A stretch of DNA of 32,781 nt from Clostridiales bacterium (lineage in GTDB: Bacteria > Bacillota > Clostridia > Lachnospirales > Lachnospiraceae), in contig JAATFT010000009.1 of NCBI GenBank assembly GCA_015655075.1, forward strand, positions 1 to 32,781, read 5' to 3'. Positions 1-7,585 of the stretch are shown here, piece after piece. The position numbers were made by a program, and so were the translations under genes. How positions within the stretch are numbered: position 1 is the stretch's first letter; each line of letters begins with the position of its first letter. The notes below the pieces were generated by a model. That model searched no databases. It was not told the origin of the DNA and saw only the letters and a list, made by a program, of their open reading frames with translations.

Positions 1-8
1 GCGGCTTG

Positions 9-647
9 TTACCACACCGTTACGTCAGCACTTCCACTGCTTTGATATCCCTCTACCGCCATTACCTGGTAAGACCAGCTGGTGCCCAGATTCATTCCAT
101 TACTACTCCATGCATTAACATGGTTGCTAAAAGTGATTTGGACGCTGCTCCCGGTGGTTCTCTTCGACTGTCTAACACTCCAGTACTGCTGGAAAGTTTG
201 AGTGCCGTCAATGGAAGGCGCGTCGTACCTGGTAGCCTGATATATGTCATAGGTGCCCCCATCACTGCTCACGGTGCCCTTATATGTTCCAGTAGGTCTA
301 TAAGTGCCCCAGCTGTCAACGACGTAATATTCTATGAGTGCATTTCTTGTCCACCCATAGAAAGTCAAATACCCATTGCCGGACGGTGAAAAGACGCCGG
401 CATTGTAGTTACATATCCTGGATGCGTTTCCGGTACCCCAGCCTTTACCGACAACAAAATTCCCGCAATTTGTCCATGTAACACTGTAATTTCCACCAGA
501 TCCATTGACGGCATTTACTGTCCCACCACCATCGGTCCAATTTTGCCAATAGTCTGTCGCTGCAAATGCGGTTGCCGCAAACATGCTGGTAAAACTCATT
601 GAAATTGCAAAAAATAACGCCAAAACTTTCTTATTTAACTTATTCAT
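9..647 (-). CDS. xynA: secreted endo-1,4-beta-xylanase, GH11
   Basis: This 212-residue protein should hydrolyse internal beta-1,4 links of xylan outside the cell. Residues 1-29 form a signal peptide (lysine-rich start, hydrophobic core, AFA before the likely cleavage), and the mature protein starts near ATDYWQNW. The rest is a single GH11 jelly-roll domain with both catalytic glutamates in their family motifs: the nucleophile E106 in [10 protein letters not shown] and the acid/base E199 in [11 protein letters not shown]. It ends directly after the catalytic domain with no carbohydrate-binding module, like the short Bacillus-type xylanases. The stop codon lies at 9-11, so the gene is complete. 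An AGGAGG-like ribosome binding site sits 8 bases before the ATG. No neighbour on its strand is visible, so it is probably transcribed alone. The family assignment is firm; the symbol follows Bacillus usage. Confidence 0.95.
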   Translation of the reverse strand: MNKLNKKVLALFFAISMSFTSMFAATAFAATDYWQNWTDGGGTVNAVNGSGGNYSVTWTNCGNFVVGKGWGTGNASRICNYNAGVFSPSGNGYLTFYGWTRNALIEYYVVDSWGTYRPTGTYKGTVSSDGGTYDIYQATRYDAPSIDGTQTFQQYWSVRQSKRTTGSSVQITFSNHVNAWSSNGMNLGTSWSYQVMAVEGYQSSGSADVTVW

Positions 648-1255
648 ACTACAATCCTCCTAAAATATAATTTTATAAGTTACCACTCACCTACCTACTA
701 GAATATTATCTTTTATAAATCCTCCCTTATCACTTCCTTTTATGTTTTTAACGGTTGTTCCTCTTTGCAGTACATAGCTTATCCTGTGTCATATTCCGTG
801 AACATCTGACTGCCACCTCCTCACTGATAAAAAATTTTCAATTATAAACAACAACAAAATTTAGGTTTTAGCCTATGTCATTACCCTAAACCTATAGAAA
901 ACCTGGAATTAGCATAAAAGAATAAAATCCAAACCAATATTGCTCTTTAAAATGCCATATACAATGTAAAAGTAAAAATATAAGCTATAGGCAACACAAT
1001 AAAGTTTACCTGAACTTATTGCAATGTTACCTAAGGCTATAAACCGCTTCATTTTTAATGTAGGTTTATTAATGCGACTCATATGGAATGTAGAATTTTT
1101 CTGTGACTTTGAATTAGCAGAATACGGTTTAATAGTATTGTGAAAAGCATCTCGTAACTAGTAAACACATTGCAGATAATCATTTATATAAACAAGAAGA
1201 ATATAAATACTTAATAAAATAACATGTAGAGAGAAATATATTGCATTAGTTCAGC
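648..1255. other. gene-poor AT-rich intergenic region upstream of xynA
   Basis: About 600 bases without a convincing reading frame. The first 20 bases hold the xynA ribosome binding site. Between about 860 and 1070 short motifs of the type taggttt, aaaccta and ctatagg recur in both orientations, including an inverted pair at about 861-870 and 886-894. This could be an operator region or chance in AT-rich DNA. No promoter could be assigned with confidence. Confidence 0.4.
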
Positions 1256-1413
1256 TAGGGCATGTCTGAAAAATCATTGTACCGTTCTGACCGCTCCACT
1301 TTGCAGTATACTGCACCGCAATTTTGGAAACAAACCCTACTAAGCTCCCAAAATCGCTTCTTGTCTCCCACATAATGGAACGCCCAGCGCAAGCAGTTTT
1401 CAGACACGCCCTA
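1256..1413. mobile_element. MITE-like repeat, copy 1
   Basis: A 158-bp non-coding element bounded by terminal inverted repeats: TAGGGCATGTCTGAAAA at the left and, read from the other strand, TAGGGCGTGTCTGAAAA at the right (one mismatch in 17). Its interior matches the elements at 22661-22831 and 32718-32781, with the shared core TACCGTTCTGACCGCTCCAC. The outermost TA on both sides may be a target-site duplication, as for Tc1/mariner or IS630-type elements. Internal inverted segments (GCAATTTTGG and CCCAAAATCGC) suggest that much of the element can fold on itself. An open frame of 63 codons on the minus strand spans it, but this looks incidental to the repeat. It sits in intergenic DNA. Confidence 0.8.
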
Positions 1414-1592
1414 ATATGAGAAACTAAAAACTTCTTTTCCACCTCCTACATGGTAAATTAACGTAATCATTCCTCTAAGCTAATGATATCAGTATAGTAG
1501 ATATTTGTAAATATATTTTTGTAAAATATTGTTGTTTTTATGGAAAATCTTTCATATTGTTATGGATTAGCACTTTCATTATCTACATTATT

Positions 1593-1760
1593 CTATTTTA
1601 ATTTCTTCGCCATTGCTTCAATGTGCCTCGAATCAGTACCACAGCATCCACCATAAATAGCGACATTCATTTGACTTGAATTCCTCTAAAGCCTTCTTTC
1701 ACATTTATGTTTCGATTAAAATTATAAGACGGGAGTCTCACCCATCATGGCTCAGCCGGA
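1593..1760 (-). pseudogene. C-terminal remnant of homocysteine S-methyltransferase
   Basis: Reading the minus strand to a TAG at 1593-1595 gives a peptide ending IYGGCCGTDSRHIEAMAKK. The GGCCGT motif carries the paired zinc-binding cysteines of the homocysteine/betaine S-methyltransferase family (BhmT/MmuM type), followed by the usual C-terminal helix. Just upstream the frame changes: residues like ALEEFKSN are read in another frame, and beyond about 1690 no coherent domain can be followed. Only the last 30 or so codons of a roughly 300-codon gene survive, so it is almost certainly dead. The upstream limit given is approximate. Confidence 0.7.
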
Positions 1761-1926
1761 AAATGCTATTCTGCCGTGCCCGTCCAGAGCATTGACTATT
1801 TTTTCCTTTTATTGACTTTTCCTCCTTTTCATGTTACCATATCATCATCACAAAAAACACGGTTATCCCATAAACCAATTCTGTAACAGAAAGGAGTGTA
1901 ATTACATATATTGATTTTGTGATACT

Positions 1927-1955
1927 TTGACCCGTTAACAGGATTAGCCTAGAAC
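1927..1955 (+). promoter_or_regulatory. possible glmS promoter
   Basis: TTGACC at 1927-1932 and TAGAAC at 1950-1955 are separated by 17 bases. The -10 element is weak, but its position about 25 bases before the ribozyme cleavage site fits the short 5' flank normally cut off by glmS ribozymes. Confidence 0.35.
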
Positions 1956-1974
1956 CAGTCTAACAGAAATGTTT

Positions 1975-2130
1975 AAATTAGCGCCATGCACCTCTACTGG
2001 GCAATGTTTTTTAGAGGTTGACGAGGAAGAGAGTCAGCGAGTGTTTCGGCGGGTGCTCTCTCATATGCTTGGATGTGTGATATGCCGAAAAAACTTCGGG
2101 TAACCGGAGCACAACAGCGGCATAACCAAG
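1975..2130 (+). ncRNA. glmS ribozyme: glmS ribozyme (glucosamine-6-phosphate-activated)
   Basis: The leader of glmS carries the hallmarks of the self-cleaving glmS riboswitch. The conserved GCGCC just 3' of the cleavage site starts at 1981, placing scission between A1980 and G1981. The segment gcacctcta pairs with tagaggt to form P2, and is followed by the conserved core TTGACGAGGAAGAGAGT. A P3 stem (agagag with ctctct) encloses the typical TTTCGGCGGGTGCTCTCTC, and TATGCCG near 2082 pairs with CGGCATA near 2118 to close the P4 region. In this family glucosamine-6-phosphate acts as a cofactor for cleavage, and the shortened mRNA is degraded, giving feedback on GlmS synthesis. The downstream gene is glmS, as expected. 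The 3' limit is approximate. Confidence 0.93.
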
Positions 2131-2300
2131 ATAACAGAATTAGGTATTGCTCTGACTTCGATGAAATCATGGAAGCTTAGTAATGTTGTGAATTCTGAAG
2201 GGAAATTAGAACATTGAAAATTTAATCAGTTAAATCGTGAAACGATTTACTGCTTTGTGTGGCTTATTGTCATGCGAAGAAAAAGGAAGGAGACAATTTT

Positions 2301-4124
2301 ATGTGCGGAATTATTGGTTTTACAGGTTACTTGGAAACAAAAAACGTACTATTGGAGGGGCTTGCGGCACTGGAATACCGCGGATATGACAGTGCGGGGA
2401 TTGCGTTCTTTCATAATGATACTATTAACACGATTAAAACAACCGGAAAGGTATCCTCCCTTATTGACAAAGTCGCCATATCCGCTGATGTCAGCAGCAC
2501 CTGCGGTATCGGACATACCCGCTGGGCAACCCATGGAGGCGTATCGGATACCAACTCCCACCCGCACACCTTTGGTAAAGTGACCTTAATTCACAACGGT
2601 ATTATCGAAAATTATCATGAATTGGAAATGGAAATGGCCGCTTTGGGAAAATTTCCGGTATCACAGACGGATACGGAAATAGCCGCCACGCTGATTGACA
2701 GTTACTATGAAGGGGATGCCATAACCGCCATAAAAAAGGCGGTCGTCCGGTTAGAAGGTGCTTATGCTTTTTGCATTTTATTTGCCGACGAGCCGGAGGT
2801 TATTTACTGTTTACGAAACGGAAGCCCCTTAGTTGCCTGCCATGCCAAGGAAGGTTCCGTCATCGCGTCGGATATGGTTGCATTAATTAAATATTCCAGG
2901 GAATATTTTGTATTGCCGGAGCTGCATATCGCACGTTTGACCAAGGAAAATATTACGGTGACGGATTTAAATGATAATGTCTTTACTCCTAAAATGCTCT
3001 ATGTCAATTGGGATGTGACGGCGGCTCAAAAGGGCGGTTATCCTCATTATATGTTAAAGGAAATTCATGAGCAGCCGGAGTCTCTCCGTTCTACGATTAT
3101 GCCCCGCGTTAAAAACAAACAGCTTCCGGATTTTACAGCGGACGGCATACCGGATCGGATATTTGACGGAATTAACCGTATTATAATCGCAGCCTGCGGT
3201 ACTGCTATGCACGCGGGTTTAGTGGGCAGAGTTATGATGGAAAAACTTCTTCGCATTCCGGTTACCGTAGAGATAGCCTCAGAATTCCGCTACCAGGATC
3301 CGATTATTGATAAAAACACCCTGCTTATAACCATTTCCCAATCCGGTGAAACAGCCGATACCCTGGCTGCCTTAAGGCTTGCCAACGAGCATCAGGCCAC
3401 AACCTTATCCATTGTCAACGTAAAAGGTTCCTCCATTGCCAGGGAAAGTGACTACGTATTATACACCCATGCCGGTCCCGAAATAGCGGTTGCCAGTACA
3501 AAAGCCTATACGGCCCAGTTATCCTGTCTCTACCTGATTGCTTACCACTTTGCATTAATCAGGGGAACGATAACCGAAGCCCAATGCATCACTTATACGA
3601 AACAACTTCAATCCGTGATACCTGCTGTTGAAAAAACTTTAAATTTGGCGGAGGACATTAACAAAATCTGCATAAACCTTGCAGATAAAGAGGATTTATT
3701 CTTTATCGGCCGGGGACTTGATTACGCCTTGTCCTGTGAGGGTTCCATTAAATTAAAGGAAGTCAGTTATATTCATTCCGAAGCTTACGCCGCCGGTGAA
3801 TTAAAGCATGGCACCCTTTCCCTTGTAACGGAAGGAATTCCTGTAATTGCACTGGCTACCCAGACCAAAGTTTATAATAAAATGATTTCCAATATCAGAG
3901 AGGTCCGCGCCCGGAATGCATTCGTTATTTTAATTACCAACGGGGATTGTAAAGTTGATGCCTCCATATTTGACTATCACATTACCTTACCCGAATTAGC
4001 TGATAATATGGCGCCATTTACGGCTGCCGTGGTATTACAGTTACTTGCATATTATACCTCCGTACACCGCGGCTTAAATGTAGACCAGCCCCGTAACCTG
4101 GCTAAATCGGTTACGGTAGAATAG
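2301..4124 (+). CDS. glmS: glutamine-fructose-6-phosphate aminotransferase
   Basis: GlmS makes glucosamine-6-phosphate from fructose-6-phosphate and glutamine, the entry step to UDP-GlcNAc and peptidoglycan. The 607-residue product has the usual two halves. The N-terminal glutaminase domain has Cys2 as nucleophile (MCGIIGFTGY), HTRWATHG at 72-79 and HNGIIENY at 98-105. Two SIS isomerase domains follow, with CGTAMHAG at 299-306, SQSGETADT at 346-354, and the C-terminal DQPRNLAKSVTVE that forms the active-site tail. The ATG at 2301 is preferred over an in-frame upstream codon at 2259 because it follows the AAGGAAGGAGA site and exposes Cys at position 2, which the enzyme needs after Met removal. 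Expression is controlled by the ribozyme in its leader. Confidence 0.97.
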   Translation: MCGIIGFTGYLETKNVLLEGLAALEYRGYDSAGIAFFHNDTINTIKTTGKVSSLIDKVAISADVSSTCGIGHTRWATHGGVSDTNSHPHTFGKVTLIHNGIIENYHELEMEMAALGKFPVSQTDTEIAATLIDSYYEGDAITAIKKAVVRLEGAYAFCILFADEPEVIYCLRNGSPLVACHAKEGSVIASDMVALIKYSREYFVLPELHIARLTKENITVTDLNDNVFTPKMLYVNWDVTAAQKGGYPHYMLKEIHEQPESLRSTIMPRVKNKQLPDFTADGIPDRIFDGINRIIIAACGTAMHAGLVGRVMMEKLLRIPVTVEIASEFRYQDPIIDKNTLLITISQSGETADTLAALRLANEHQATTLSIVNVKGSSIARESDYVLYTHAGPEIAVASTKAYTAQLSCLYLIAYHFALIRGTITEAQCITYTKQLQSVIPAVEKTLNLAEDINKICINLADKEDLFFIGRGLDYALSCEGSIKLKEVSYIHSEAYAAGELKHGTLSLVTEGIPVIALATQTKVYNKMISNIREVRARNAFVILITNGDCKVDASIFDYHITLPELADNMAPFTAAVVLQLLAYYTSVHRGLNVDQPRNLAKSVTVE

Positions 4125-4218
4125 TTACGGACAGAAAAATATAATCCTGCAATTAACGGTTAACCTGACAGTTATAATAGCAGTCGCTTAGTGAGAACAA
4201 ATTACGCGCCCGCGAAGG

Positions 4219-4253
4219 TGTTTCTTCCGGTTTAACCCGGCGGTATTTTTTTA
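4219..4253 (+). terminator. possible glmS terminator
   Basis: A short GC-rich palindrome, CCGG-tttaac-CCGG at 4227-4240, is followed by a run of T interrupted by one A at 4244-4252. The stem is only four pairs, so this is weak. A second small hairpin, GGGGC-aaa-GCCCC near 4356-4370, has no T tract. The rest of 4125-4414 shows nothing else recognisable. Confidence 0.35.
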
Positions 4254-4414
4254 TCCCGTAACACATATTTTACTTGCTTCTGGGAATAACTTAGTATTAT
4301 ACTGTAAATATAACTAATATGTTACAGTTGAGTAAAAACTTGCCAGGCTTGCGTAGGGGCAAAGCCCCGCTAATAAAAATTTAAATTAAATTATTAAAGA
4401 TAAGGAGTATAACT

Positions 4415-4921
4415 ATGGAAAATTTTAAAGAAATTACAGCAGTTCAGCTGCAGGGAAATCCGTTTTATATGATCGGCCAGGACTGGATGTTAATTACCGC
4501 TCAAAAAGAAGACAAAGTAAACACCATGACCGCTGCCTGGGGCGGGCTTGGCATTATGTGGGGTAAAAATGTTGCTTTCACGGTTATCCGTCCTCAGCGT
4601 TATACGAAAGAATTTATTGATTCCGCCGACACTTTTTCTTTAAGTTTTTATGACGAAGGTTTCCGGAAGATTTTAAGTTATTTTGGATCTGTTTCAGGCA
4701 GGGATGAGGATAAGGTGTTAAAATCAGGATTGACTGTGGCTCATGACAACGATACCCCCTATTTTAAAGAAGCGAAAACAGTTTTACTGTGTAAAAAGTT
4801 GTTTGCCCAGCCATATATGGAAAAAAGCTTTATCGATACCGCTATTTTAGGCGCTTGTTATCCGGATAAAGATTACCATACCTTATATATATCCGAAATC
4901 ACTAAAATATTGGTGAAATAA
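4415..4921 (+). CDS. flavin reductase-like FMN-binding protein
   Basis: A 168-residue protein with the split-barrel fold pattern of the flavin reductase/flavoredoxin family: WMLITAQKEDKVNTMTAAWG near residues 25-44, where the NTMTA..G segment binds the flavin phosphate, then FTVIRPQRYTKEFI near 58-71 and SLSFY near 79. Family members bind FMN and pass electrons from NAD(P)H or a partner protein; many short clostridial homologues have no assigned substrate. The start follows a TAAGGAG site. It is flanked by weak or strong terminators on both sides, so it is probably a single-gene unit. The family is clear; the physiological role cannot be read from sequence. Confidence 0.8.
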   Translation: MENFKEITAVQLQGNPFYMIGQDWMLITAQKEDKVNTMTAAWGGLGIMWGKNVAFTVIRPQRYTKEFIDSADTFSLSFYDEGFRKILSYFGSVSGRDEDKVLKSGLTVAHDNDTPYFKEAKTVLLCKKLFAQPYMEKSFIDTAILGACYPDKDYHTLYISEITKILVK

Positions 4922-4983
4922 CTTTTCCGTCCACGAAAGCATTTTCACGGAAGCTTTTCTATTCAGTAAAAAATATCTTACTT

Positions 4984-5023
4984 AAAAACCATCCTGAATT
5001 TTATATAATACAGGATGGTTTTT
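4984..5023 (+). terminator. rho-independent terminator after the flavin reductase gene
   Basis: AAAACCATCCTG at 4985-4996 pairs perfectly with CAGGATGGTTTT at 5011-5022 across a 14-base AT-rich loop, followed by TTTATTTT. A shorter imperfect repeat, TTCCGT and ACGGAA, lies between it and the stop codon at about 4924-4952. Confidence 0.85.
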
Positions 5024-5080
5024 ATTTTAACTTATATATTGTTAATACAATTAATTAAAATATTATAAAAAGGTGATTAA

Positions 5081-5415
5081 GTCCATAGATTAAAATTATT
5101 ACGTGATGAAAAAGGATGGACGCAAGAATACTTGGCTACGCTTTTAAATGTAAAAAGAGCAGTAATTTCAAAATATGAAAACGGTATAGTTGCACTTACT
5201 GATGAAACTATTATTAAAGTTGCGGAAATATTTAATGTATCAACGGATTATTTACTGGGAATTGTTGATAAAAGATGTCGCAATAAATACGATCTAGACA
5301 ATGATGAAAAAAATCACTATCTTACTATAACAGTTTAAATGAAGCAAACAAAGACATTGCAAAGGGATTTTTAGCTAACCTTAGCAAGGAACAACAAAAC
5401 GGAATCCACATCTAA
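5081..5415 (+). pseudogene. decayed XRE-family transcription regulator
   Basis: Reading from 5081 gives a typical Cro/C1-type helix-turn-helix: HRLKLLRDEKGWTQEYLATL, then VKRAVISKYENG and the DYLLG motif that ends the domain. No start codon precedes it: the frame opens just after a TAA at 5078-5080 and begins with GTC, although an AAGGTG-like binding site sits just upstream. The only usable start, a TTG at 5132, would remove the first helices. After a stop at 5336-5338 a plausible C-terminal region (LNEANKDIAKGFLANLSKEQ) continues in another frame to a TAA at 5413-5415. Loss of the start plus a frameshift points to a dying gene rather than a short functional one. Confidence 0.7.
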
Positions 5416-5422
5416 AAATCGG

Positions 5423-6166
5423 TCAATAAAGTACCTCCTGCAAAAATAAACCTCTGGCTTCCGCCGTCATACCGGCCATTTCCCGGTTCCCGCTCTCCAG
5501 AATATCTTTCACGGAATCCGCATCCCGGTTTCCTTCTCCGATTTCAATCAAGGTTCCGGCGATTATTCTTGCCATATTGGGCCAAAAATCGTCTGCCTCA
5601 ATGGTTATAACAATTTCATTTATATCTGAATAAATATCAATCTGATAAACAGTCCTTACTGTGGATTTTTTCAGACGTTTATTATCAGAAAATGCCTTAA
5701 AATCATGTTTGCCAATTAAATGCTTTGCTCCCTGTCTCATTTTTAAGACGTCTAATTTATGAAAGCTGTAATAATTGTATTTTCGTTCAAAAACTGAGGG
5801 AATTTCACCCATGTATATTTTATATTCATATCGGAATGCTTTAGCATTAAAACTGCTGTGAAATCTCTCCGGGACCTCGGCCACCTCCGACACGGCAATA
5901 TCCCTGGGCAGGAAACGGTTTAAATAATGCTTGATTTCATACGGTTTCATATCCGTACCGGTAGTAAAGTTCGCTACCTGCGCATATGCATGGACACCTG
6001 CTTCCGTTCTTGCCGCTCCTATTACCGTTACCGGTACATTTTCCATTTTAGTCAATACGTTTTCCAGCTTATCCTGTACGGTTATACTTTTGGGATTACC
6101 CGCTTGTTTCTGCCATCCGTCATAACGGGAGCCGTCGTATTCCAATACTAATTTAATGTTCCGCAT
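5423..6166 (-). CDS. truA: TruA-family tRNA pseudouridine synthase, catalytic Asp replaced by Glu
   Basis: TruA converts uridines 38-40 of the tRNA anticodon stem to pseudouridine. The 247-residue length and order of motifs fit: EYDGSRYDGWQKQ at 9-21, TVQDKLENVL near 29-38, the active-site loop at 49-60, FRYEYKIY with the conserved Tyr, GKHDFKAF, and a C-terminal MARIIAGTLIEIGEG segment. The oddity is the active site: the family signature RTDAGVHA reads RTEAGVHA, with GAA (Glu55) where the catalytic Asp is expected. The nearby family motif resembling FLYxMVR is also altered, to FWPNMAR. It has a GGAGTAG site and stands alone on the minus strand. It may be an inactive or altered paralogue; whether another truA exists lies outside the window. 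Confidence 0.85.
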   Translation of the reverse strand: MRNIKLVLEYDGSRYDGWQKQAGNPKSITVQDKLENVLTKMENVPVTVIGAARTEAGVHAYAQVANFTTGTDMKPYEIKHYLNRFLPRDIAVSEVAEVPERFHSSFNAKAFRYEYKIYMGEIPSVFERKYNYYSFHKLDVLKMRQGAKHLIGKHDFKAFSDNKRLKKSTVRTVYQIDIYSDINEIVITIEADDFWPNMARIIAGTLIEIGEGNRDADSVKDILESGNREMAGMTAEARGLFLQEVLY

Positions 6167-6467
6167 ATTCTACTCCTTTTATATAAGCTATGGGTCAGGG
6201 CAGGTATTCCATATTGTTTCTTCCTGACTGACTGTTTTTATTATCTAACATATCCTTCAAAAAGTCCAGCCATATTCTTAACTTTCACGATAAACACAGA
6301 AAGGAATACAATCTCAAAGGCTAAGGCAGCTACTGTGGGACAGCTATGTTACAAAGCTTTCAAAACAATAGTACTTCAGAAAGGCTGGAGTCTTGGAATC
6401 TAGCAATGTCATAATAACACCATATTCTATTTATATTTATAAAGTTAAGATAATTTTTAGGGGTATA
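6167..6467. other. intergenic stretch between truA and the agr region
   Basis: About 300 bases with no coherent reading frame. It contains the 5' flank of truA. No terminator hairpin for the agr transcription unit was recognised. Confidence 0.3.
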
Positions 6468-6674
6468 TCAAACAGAGAAGAAACGCCTTACATAGTCCAT
6501 TATAATACAAAGCCACAATATAGCACAAAATAATCCGTCAGTTTCTAATCTGTCTGGTGTAATTACTGAAATAAATTTTGCTGTTTGTAAATGCAAATAA
6601 TTAGCAGATTTACAGAACACCTGAAAAATAAAACACCAGAAGAAACAGCGTATTTCCCGCCTTTCTCCTGGCAT
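6468..6674 (-). CDS. possible small membrane protein downstream of agrD
   Basis: A 68-codon frame starting 50 bases after the agrD stop on the same strand. The peptide starts MPGERREIRCFFWCFIF and has two hydrophobic stretches (about residues 9-21 and 49-60), separated by a polar segment. The binding site is poor (gaaag close to the ATG) and no family is recognised. It could be a real small protein of the agr unit or a chance frame in the tail of an eroded gene. Confidence 0.3.
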   Translation of the reverse strand: MPGERREIRCFFWCFIFQVFCKSANYLHLQTAKFISVITPDRLETDGLFCAILWLCIIMDYVRRFFSV

Positions 6675-6724
6675 CAACTTTCAAAAGGTAAAAATTGCTT
6701 ACTTTTCTTTAATAAAATTACCTT

Positions 6725-6871
6725 TTACTTTTCTTCTCTCTTTGGTCTTTTAGGCTGATACAACAATCCCATGCAAATGGGAGGCCACTGTTTTGAGTTA
6801 TTCTCCACCTCAACTCTTGCTATCCTTTCCAAAACATGTAATACTGTTTTCATATTACCATTACTTTTCAT
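6725..6871 (-). CDS. agrD: AgrD-like cyclic lactone autoinducer precursor
   Basis: A 48-residue peptide with the layout of cyclic lactone autoinducer precursors: an amphipathic N-terminal leader (MKTVLHVLERIARVE), a short core around Cys33 (WPPICMGLL), then the charged tail YQPKRPKREEK, which matches the YQPKxPK pattern of clostridial AgrD peptides. AgrB would cut the tail and join the Cys thiol to the new C-terminus, giving a ring such as CMGLL. The exact ring end and N-terminal trim are not determinable by eye. The ATG overlaps the agrB stop (ATGA), showing translational coupling, and the binding site CAGGAGG lies in the end of agrB. Confidence in the family is high. Confidence 0.88.
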   Translation of the reverse strand: MKSNGNMKTVLHVLERIARVEVENNSKQWPPICMGLLYQPKRPKREEK

Positions 6872-7470
6872 AGTTTTACCTCCTGTTTTATGATTTTTGC
6901 TATGAATAATAAGATTCCACATAAAATCACTCCAAAAGCTGCAAATATGATACACGCTTCATTAGCCCTTAGAATAGCTAATGAACTAATGCTCATTAAT
7001 TGTAAGCTTATTAATGCCCTTGATGATCTTTTAGTTTCTTTCAATTCCTCTTTGCTCCAATTCATATTAGGATGGCTTACTGCACCTATAAATATAATGC
7101 AAAAAAACGATAAAACCAATAATATGTATAAAAGTTCTATATTTTCTATCATGAGAGGATATAAAATCTTAATTAAGAACACATATATACATCCAGTTCC
7201 AAATAGGCATTCCCAATATGTGTCTAAATGAAGCCCTCCTGTACGTCTTCTAATACTGAAGAAAAATACCATAAAAACAATGGTTGGAATAACCATATCG
7301 AAATACAAAGCTAGCATTAAAAGGAAAGAATATGATGAATATTTTTCTATCATCGTTTCAAAAGCATAAGTATATTCTTCTTCCATTCCGCCATTTATGA
7401 TATTGTCTTTTATTAACTTATTGATAATAACCTTAGATAATCTATTCATTTTATCCTTACTTGCTGTCAT
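6868..7470 (-). CDS. agrB: AgrB-like peptide-processing membrane protease
   Basis: AgrB is the integral membrane cysteine endopeptidase that processes and cyclises AgrD. The 200-residue protein has several hydrophobic spans (about 48-72, 90-106, 110-132, 155-193). The catalytic pair is in place: RRRTGGLH ending in His81 and Cys88 in YWEC, with the H-x6-C spacing of the family. Nothing suggests that it is broken. It is followed by agrD with a 4-base overlap and preceded by a 189-codon gene of unknown function with a gap of about 115 bases. Together with agrD it should make a signal, although the receptor and regulator genes upstream in the same locus look truncated. Confidence 0.9.
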   Translation of the reverse strand: MTASKDKMNRLSKVIINKLIKDNIINGGMEEEYTYAFETMIEKYSSYSFLLMLALYFDMVIPTIVFMVFFFSIRRRTGGLHLDTYWECLFGTGCIYVFLIKILYPLMIENIELLYILLVLSFFCIIFIGAVSHPNMNWSKEELKETKRSSRALISLQLMSISSLAILRANEACIIFAAFGVILCGILLFIAKIIKQEVKL

Positions 7471-7585
7471 TACATAAAATCCATTTTAATATCAATTGCA
7501 GATTCGGATTATAAAAGGAATCATTTAGTTCTAAGTTGACAATCCCTGTATATGTAGTAACTTCAATTGTTAAGATATCCTTGCT

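Noticed and set aside
6..389. Plus-strand 127-codon frame opposite the xylanase gene.
   Set aside because: It is the shadow of the xylanase gene, has no binding site and no recognisable domain.
1251..1442. A 63-codon minus-strand frame across MITE copy 1, and a similar 74-codon frame across copy 2 (shared AKWxGQNGxMIFQT).
   Set aside because: The similarity is explained by the DNA repeat itself; starts, binding sites and the rest of the frames do not match.
1720..1800. A small hairpin GATGGG-tgagact-CCCGTC (minus strand) resembling part of a group II intron end.
   Set aside because: The catalytic triad and tetraloop layout of domain V cannot be formed and no reverse transcriptase frame is nearby.
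2257..2583. Plus-strand 108-codon frame overlapping the glmS start.
   Set aside because: Out-of-frame shadow of glmS; the GlmS frame contains all family motifs.
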